From: Dysgonamonadaceae bacterium | Lineage (GTDB): Bacteria; Bacteroidota; Bacteroidia; Bacteroidales; Azobacteroidaceae | Direction of reading: 5' to 3' | Assembly (NCBI GenBank): GCA_031287395.1 | Contig: JAITTA010000129.1 | Span: 1-7,952, forward strand | DNA: 7,952 bases | Shown: positions 5,063 through 7,952 of the stretch, piece by piece | Layout: each line of letters opens with the position of its first letter | Numbering within the stretch: position 1 is the stretch's first letter | The notes under the pieces: model-generated | What the model saw: the letters and a program-made list of their open reading frames with translations, nothing else | Databases searched by the model: none | Told to the model about the DNA's origin: nothing | Program-made: the position numbers and the translations under genes

Positions 5063-6652
5063 ATGTATAGAAGATTATTCTTGTGTATTATTTGGGTTCT
5101 GAGTTCCGTGTGCGCACACGCTCAAATAATTCCTCAATCTCAGGAAATAGTGTATTCGGAAGGGAATTTTATTGTAAATAATGAGACCGAAGTGGTTTAT
5201 CTGTCCGCCCGGATGCAAAAACAGGCTGAAGAATTAGCCGGTTATCTTGGTAGTTATCTGGAAGCTAAAGTTAAGATAAGTACTAAATATACCGGTAGGA
5301 ATCAGATTGTATTGAAGGAAAGTAATAAATTAGGAGGGGAAGAATATCTTGTCACGGTAGGCAGGGAAATTGTTTCCTGTGAAGCGACTACTCCTGCAGG
5401 CATGTTTTATGCTATTCAGACCTTGATTCAATTTTTTAATAATGCAAGTGAAGGTCCTGGCCTGAAGTTGATGACAATCAAAGATTCGCCACGTTATGCT
5501 TGGCGGGGTCTGATGTTGGACGAATCCCGCCATTTTTTTGGAAAGGAAATCGTCAAACAGCTCCTCGACATCATGGCTTATTTGAAAATGAATCGTTTTC
5601 ATTGGCATTTGACGGATGAGCCTGGATGGCGGATCGAAATAAAGAAATATCCTAAACTGACTGAAATAGGAGCGACAGGCAATTGGCACGACCGGAATGC
5701 CCCACGGAAATTTTATACTCAGGATGAAATTCGTGAAATTGTTGCTTATGCGGCAGAACGCCACATTCAGGTGATTCCGGAAATCGATATGCCCGGCCAT
5801 GCCAGCGCTGCGACCCGTGCTTATCCGGAACTTTCGGCCGGAGGAACCGGACGCTGGGAGGGTTTTACTTTTCATCCTGCAAAGGAAACGACTTACCGTT
5901 TCATAGATGATGTGATGACCGAAATTGCAGGATTATTTCCTTCCCCGTATGTCCATATCGGAGGAGACGAAGTCCACTTTGGTAATAAAATCTGGTATAC
6001 GGATCCTGAAATACAACAGTTTATCAAAAATAACCATCTTGGAAATGAAATAGGGTTAGAGCATTATTTCGTCCGTCGAGCGTGTGATATTGTAAACAGT
6101 AAAGGCAAAATCATGATAGGTTGGGACGAGATAATTGCCTCCGGAGTGACTCCTGATAAGGCTGTTGTTATGTGGTGGAGACATGATAAACCGGATCAAC
6201 TGGCCGCCGCATTGGAAAAAGGGTTTAAAGTAATCATGACTCCCAGAATCCCTTGTTATTTTGATTTTGTACAGGATGAGTCTCATAAGATAGGACGTCG
6301 TTGGAGTACAAAATTCAATACATTGCAAACGATATATGCTTTTCCTGATAACATATCGTCCGTGATTGCCAACTATCCCGACAGGATTCTGGGTATACAG
6401 GCCAGTATCTGGACAGAACGGGTTGCCGATGTGAAACGTCTTTATTTCATGTTATTTCCCCGTTTGGCCGGTATATCGGAAGATGCCTGGACGAATCCTG
6501 AGTCCAAGGACTATTCCCGTTTTGAAATGAAATTAAGACAGTTTCTTCGTTATCTCGATCAAAAAGGGATGAATTACTTTAATCCGTTTGACCCGGAATC
6601 TACCCCGGAACCGTGGGGCCCGGATAAAGCAGATGTGATTGCGGAAGGTTAG
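5063..6652 (+). CDS. Secreted beta-N-acetylhexosaminidase, glycoside hydrolase family 20
   Basis: A 529-residue enzyme that removes terminal beta-linked GlcNAc or GalNAc by substrate-assisted catalysis. Residues 1-20 form a signal peptide with a likely AHA|Q cleavage; the upstream cysteine (SSVC) does not fit a lipobox. Residues ~21-135 fit the GH20b alpha/beta domain and ~144-505 the catalytic (beta/alpha)8 barrel. Key residues seen: Arg148 in AWRGLMLDESRHF (sugar binding), HWHLTDEPGWR (179-190), PEIDMPGHASAA (239-250), the catalytic pair Asp302-Glu303 in HIGGDEVHFGN, WDEII (354-358), Trp371/Trp372, Tyr399 in CYFDF (expected to orient the acetamido group) and Trp450-Thr-Glu in ASIWTE. There is no C-terminal carbohydrate-binding domain. 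Likely periplasmic or surface-linked, acting on host glycans, chitin-type oligomers or peptidoglycan fragments; the sequence does not decide which. An out-of-frame ATG at 5055 precedes the chosen start, which is preferred for its signal peptide. Confidence 0.95.
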   Translation: MYRRLFLCIIWVLSSVCAHAQIIPQSQEIVYSEGNFIVNNETEVVYLSARMQKQAEELAGYLGSYLEAKVKISTKYTGRNQIVLKESNKLGGEEYLVTVGREIVSCEATTPAGMFYAIQTLIQFFNNASEGPGLKLMTIKDSPRYAWRGLMLDESRHFFGKEIVKQLLDIMAYLKMNRFHWHLTDEPGWRIEIKKYPKLTEIGATGNWHDRNAPRKFYTQDEIREIVAYAAERHIQVIPEIDMPGHASAATRAYPELSAGGTGRWEGFTFHPAKETTYRFIDDVMTEIAGLFPSPYVHIGGDEVHFGNKIWYTDPEIQQFIKNNHLGNEIGLEHYFVRRACDIVNSKGKIMIGWDEIIASGVTPDKAVVMWWRHDKPDQLAAALEKGFKVIMTPRIPCYFDFVQDESHKIGRRWSTKFNTLQTIYAFPDNISSVIANYPDRILGIQASIWTERVADVKRLYFMLFPRLAGISEDAWTNPESKDYSRFEMKLRQFLRYLDQKGMNYFNPFDPESTPEPWGPDKADVIAEG

Positions 6653-6779
6653 AAATTTTCTTCTTCAGGATTGTGCGTAAGCAATTCTTAATTCTTATCA
6701 TGTCGGATTGAAAATAGAAGAAATCATTCATTAAAGGTTTCTTATTGATGGCCTTGCAAAGACTGGCTAAAGTCATGTA

Positions 6780-6809
6780 TTGGATATTAATTGGAAAGTT
6801 TTATCTTTG
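6780..6809 (+). promoter_or_regulatory. Promoter of mnmE
   Basis: TTG at 6780-6782, a 19-bp spacer, then TATCTTTG at 6802-6809 match the Bacteroidota consensus. Transcription would start near 6815, leaving about 110 bases of leader before the mnmE ATG at 6925. The -7 box lies inside the left arm of a perfect 12-bp inverted repeat, so a protein bound there would block the promoter. Confidence 0.6.
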
Positions 6810-6855
6810 TCTTTTAATCTCATGAATTGTTGAATGGAATTCTGACAAAGATAAA
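6800..6855. repeat. Perfect 12-bp inverted repeat around the mnmE transcription start
   Basis: TTTATCTTTGTC (6800-6811) and GACAAAGATAAA (6844-6855) are exact reverse complements separated by 32 bp, so the arm centres are 44 bp apart, close to four helical turns. The left arm contains the -7 box; the right arm lies in the early transcribed region. A smaller nested pair, GAATT (6824-6828) and AATTC (6838-6842), is present but not centred on the same axis. This could be a two-site operator allowing looping, or the remnant of a small repeat element. Confidence 0.75.
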
Positions 6856-6924
6856 TAATGTCGAGTTTTTAGGTCTGGATTAATCGCACAAATTATTGAA
6901 TTTGAAACCAAACGATGAGAAAAA

Positions 6925-7952
6925 ATGATTGACTTAACGACGATTTGTGCAATTTCAACTCCTCCGGGGCAAGGAGGAATCGCTGTTGTCCGGGTTTCCG
7001 GTAAGGATGCTTTAGGCATTTGTGATACTGTTTTTGTTTCAGAAAAAAACGAACAAAGAATTGTTGATCAGTTACCCAACACTATCCGTTTTGGAAAGGT
7101 GTATCGAGGAAAAGAGGTCTTGGATGAAGTGCTGGTTTCTGTTTTTCACGCTCCTCATTCTTTTACAGGTGAGGATGTTGTGGAAATTTCTTGTCATGGT
7201 TCTGTTTATATTCAACATGAAATTATAAAATTACTCCTGGCAAATGGTTGTCGTTTAGCTACTCCCGGAGAATTCACTCAACGGGCATTTCTTAATGGCA
7301 AGATGGATTTGTCTCAGGCTGAGGCTGTTGCTGATGTGATTGCATCATCGTCAGCGGCTTCTCACCGTTTGGCATTTAATCAGATGCGTGGTGGTTTCAG
7401 TAAAGAATTGCAAAAGTTGCGTGAACAGTTACTCCATTTTGTGTCTCTGGTCGAACTGGAATTGGATTTCAGCGAAGAAGATGTGGAATTTGCCGATCGT
7501 ACACAGTTGGTGAACTTGGTTCATAATATTCAGGCTGTTATTTCTCATTTGGTACAATCGTTTGATGTGGGAAATGCCATTAAAAATGGGATTCCTGTGG
7601 CTATTGTAGGAGAAACCAATGCCGGAAAATCAACCTTGCTTAATCTTTTATTGAACGAGGAAAAAGCAATAGTTTCGGATGTTCATGGAACAACTCGGGA
7701 TGTCATCGAAGATGTCATTAATATTAATGGAATTAATTTCCGTTTTATAGATACTGCCGGGATACGTGATACGGAAGATGAAATCGAGACGATGGGAATT
7801 GAACGTACATTCAGGAAGATTGAACAAGCTTCTGTTGTCGTCTGGATGATTGATTCCACACAATTCAGCGAAAAAATTGATAAGATTGCAGACCGTATAG
7901 TTCCCCGTATAGAAGGAAAAAATCTGATTATTGTTTTTAATAAAGTAGATAA
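6925..7952 (+). CDS. mnmE: tRNA modification GTPase MnmE (3' end outside the window)
   Basis: With MnmG, MnmE installs the (carboxymethyl)aminomethyl group on the C5 of wobble uridine U34 in tRNAs, using methylene-tetrahydrofolate and GTP. 342 codons are visible of an expected ~450-465. The N-terminal folate-binding domain opens with the typical MIDLTTICAISTPPGQGG and continues through GEFTQRAFLNGKMDLSQAEA (115-134). The helical domain follows (FSKELQKLREQLLHFVSLVE, 158-177). The G domain begins near residue 220: P-loop GETNAGKST (229-237), GTTRD (255-259), DTAGIRDT (276-283) and NKVD (339-342), the last complete codons in the window. The C-terminal helical part and the CxGK active-site motif lie beyond the edge. 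The ATG at 6925 is fixed by an in-frame TGA at 6916. A promoter and an inverted repeat precede it. Confidence 0.97.
   Translation, partial: MIDLTTICAISTPPGQGGIAVVRVSGKDALGICDTVFVSEKNEQRIVDQLPNTIRFGKVYRGKEVLDEVLVSVFHAPHSFTGEDVVEISCHGSVYIQHEIIKLLLANGCRLATPGEFTQRAFLNGKMDLSQAEAVADVIASSSAASHRLAFNQMRGGFSKELQKLREQLLHFVSLVELELDFSEEDVEFADRTQLVNLVHNIQAVISHLVQSFDVGNAIKNGIPVAIVGETNAGKSTLLNLLLNEEKAIVSDVHGTTRDVIEDVININGINFRFIDTAGIRDTEDEIETMGIERTFRKIEQASVVVWMIDSTQFSEKIDKIADRIVPRIEGKNLIIVFNKVD

Noticed and set aside
5330..5875. 181-codon minus-strand frame opposite GH20
   Set aside because: Lies opposite the conserved GH20 core; its length follows from the codon use of the real gene.
6718..6743. AAGAAA / TTTCTT hairpin as a GH20 terminator
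   Set aside because: Only six A/T-rich pairs around a 14-base loop with no T run; too weak to support.
6844..6855. Right arm of the inverted repeat as a minus-strand promoter
   Set aside because: It reads TATCTTTG on the minus strand, but no TTG or TTTG lies 19-20 bp upstream on that strand and there is no plausible minus-strand gene for it to serve.
7609..7635. MnmE P-loop GETNAGKST as an abnormal G1 motif
   Set aside because: It still fits GxxxxGK[ST]; from memory, Bacteroidota MnmE proteins commonly read GETN rather than the GRPN of enterobacteria, so it is lineage-typical.
1..7952. CRISPR array, tandem repeat array, toxin-antitoxin pair or phage genes
   Set aside because: No regularly spaced repeats, no small paired frames with such motifs, and no phage structural or integrase signatures seen on either strand.

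Overview
The window looks like an ordinary chromosomal segment of a Bacteroidales-type bacterium (phylum Bacteroidota). Four things point that way: the LPS-assembly outer-membrane protein is of the Bacteroidota LptD type; the promoters match the phylum's TTTG/TTG - about 19-20 bp - TAnnTTTG pattern; start codons lie in A/T-rich leaders, mostly without a Shine-Dalgarno sequence; and secreted glycan hydrolases are present. I cannot name a genus from sequence alone.

Layout, left to right. An LptD-like gene enters from the left edge, already in frame at base 1, and ends at 2580. It converges on ung (uracil-DNA glycosylase, minus strand, 2656-3318). An A/T-rich divergent region (3319-3494) carries a -7 box for ung on the minus strand and one for tRNA-Arg(CCG) on the plus strand (tRNA 3495-3568). 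The tRNA is followed at once by a strong intrinsic terminator. A 362-base stretch without a clear gene follows (3569-3930). It holds an unexplained, G/C-richer tract, a good promoter, a possible 30-34 codon basic small ORF, and two hairpins just before a secreted calcineurin-like phosphoesterase (3931-4938). A secreted GH20 beta-N-acetylhexosaminidase follows on the same strand (5063-6652). After a 272-base regulatory gap comes mnmE (from 6925), which is cut by the right edge just after its G4 NKVD motif.

Functionally, most genes are core: outer-membrane LPS assembly, base-excision repair, a CGG-reading tRNA and wobble-uridine modification of tRNA. The phosphoesterase/GH20 pair is the accessory-like part, two exported hydrolases that could act on extracytoplasmic phosphorylated and amino-sugar substrates. 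Whether they are co-transcribed is not decided by the sequence, because a -7-like box and a weak hairpin lie between them.

I found no mobile element, CRISPR array, toxin-antitoxin pair, phage gene or obviously new multi-gene system. The points most worth a second look are small: a perfect 12-bp inverted repeat whose left arm contains the mnmE -7 box; a tRNA-Arg in which the near-universal G19:C56 tertiary pair appears to be replaced by A19:U56; and the leader with a small ORF and hairpins before the phosphoesterase.
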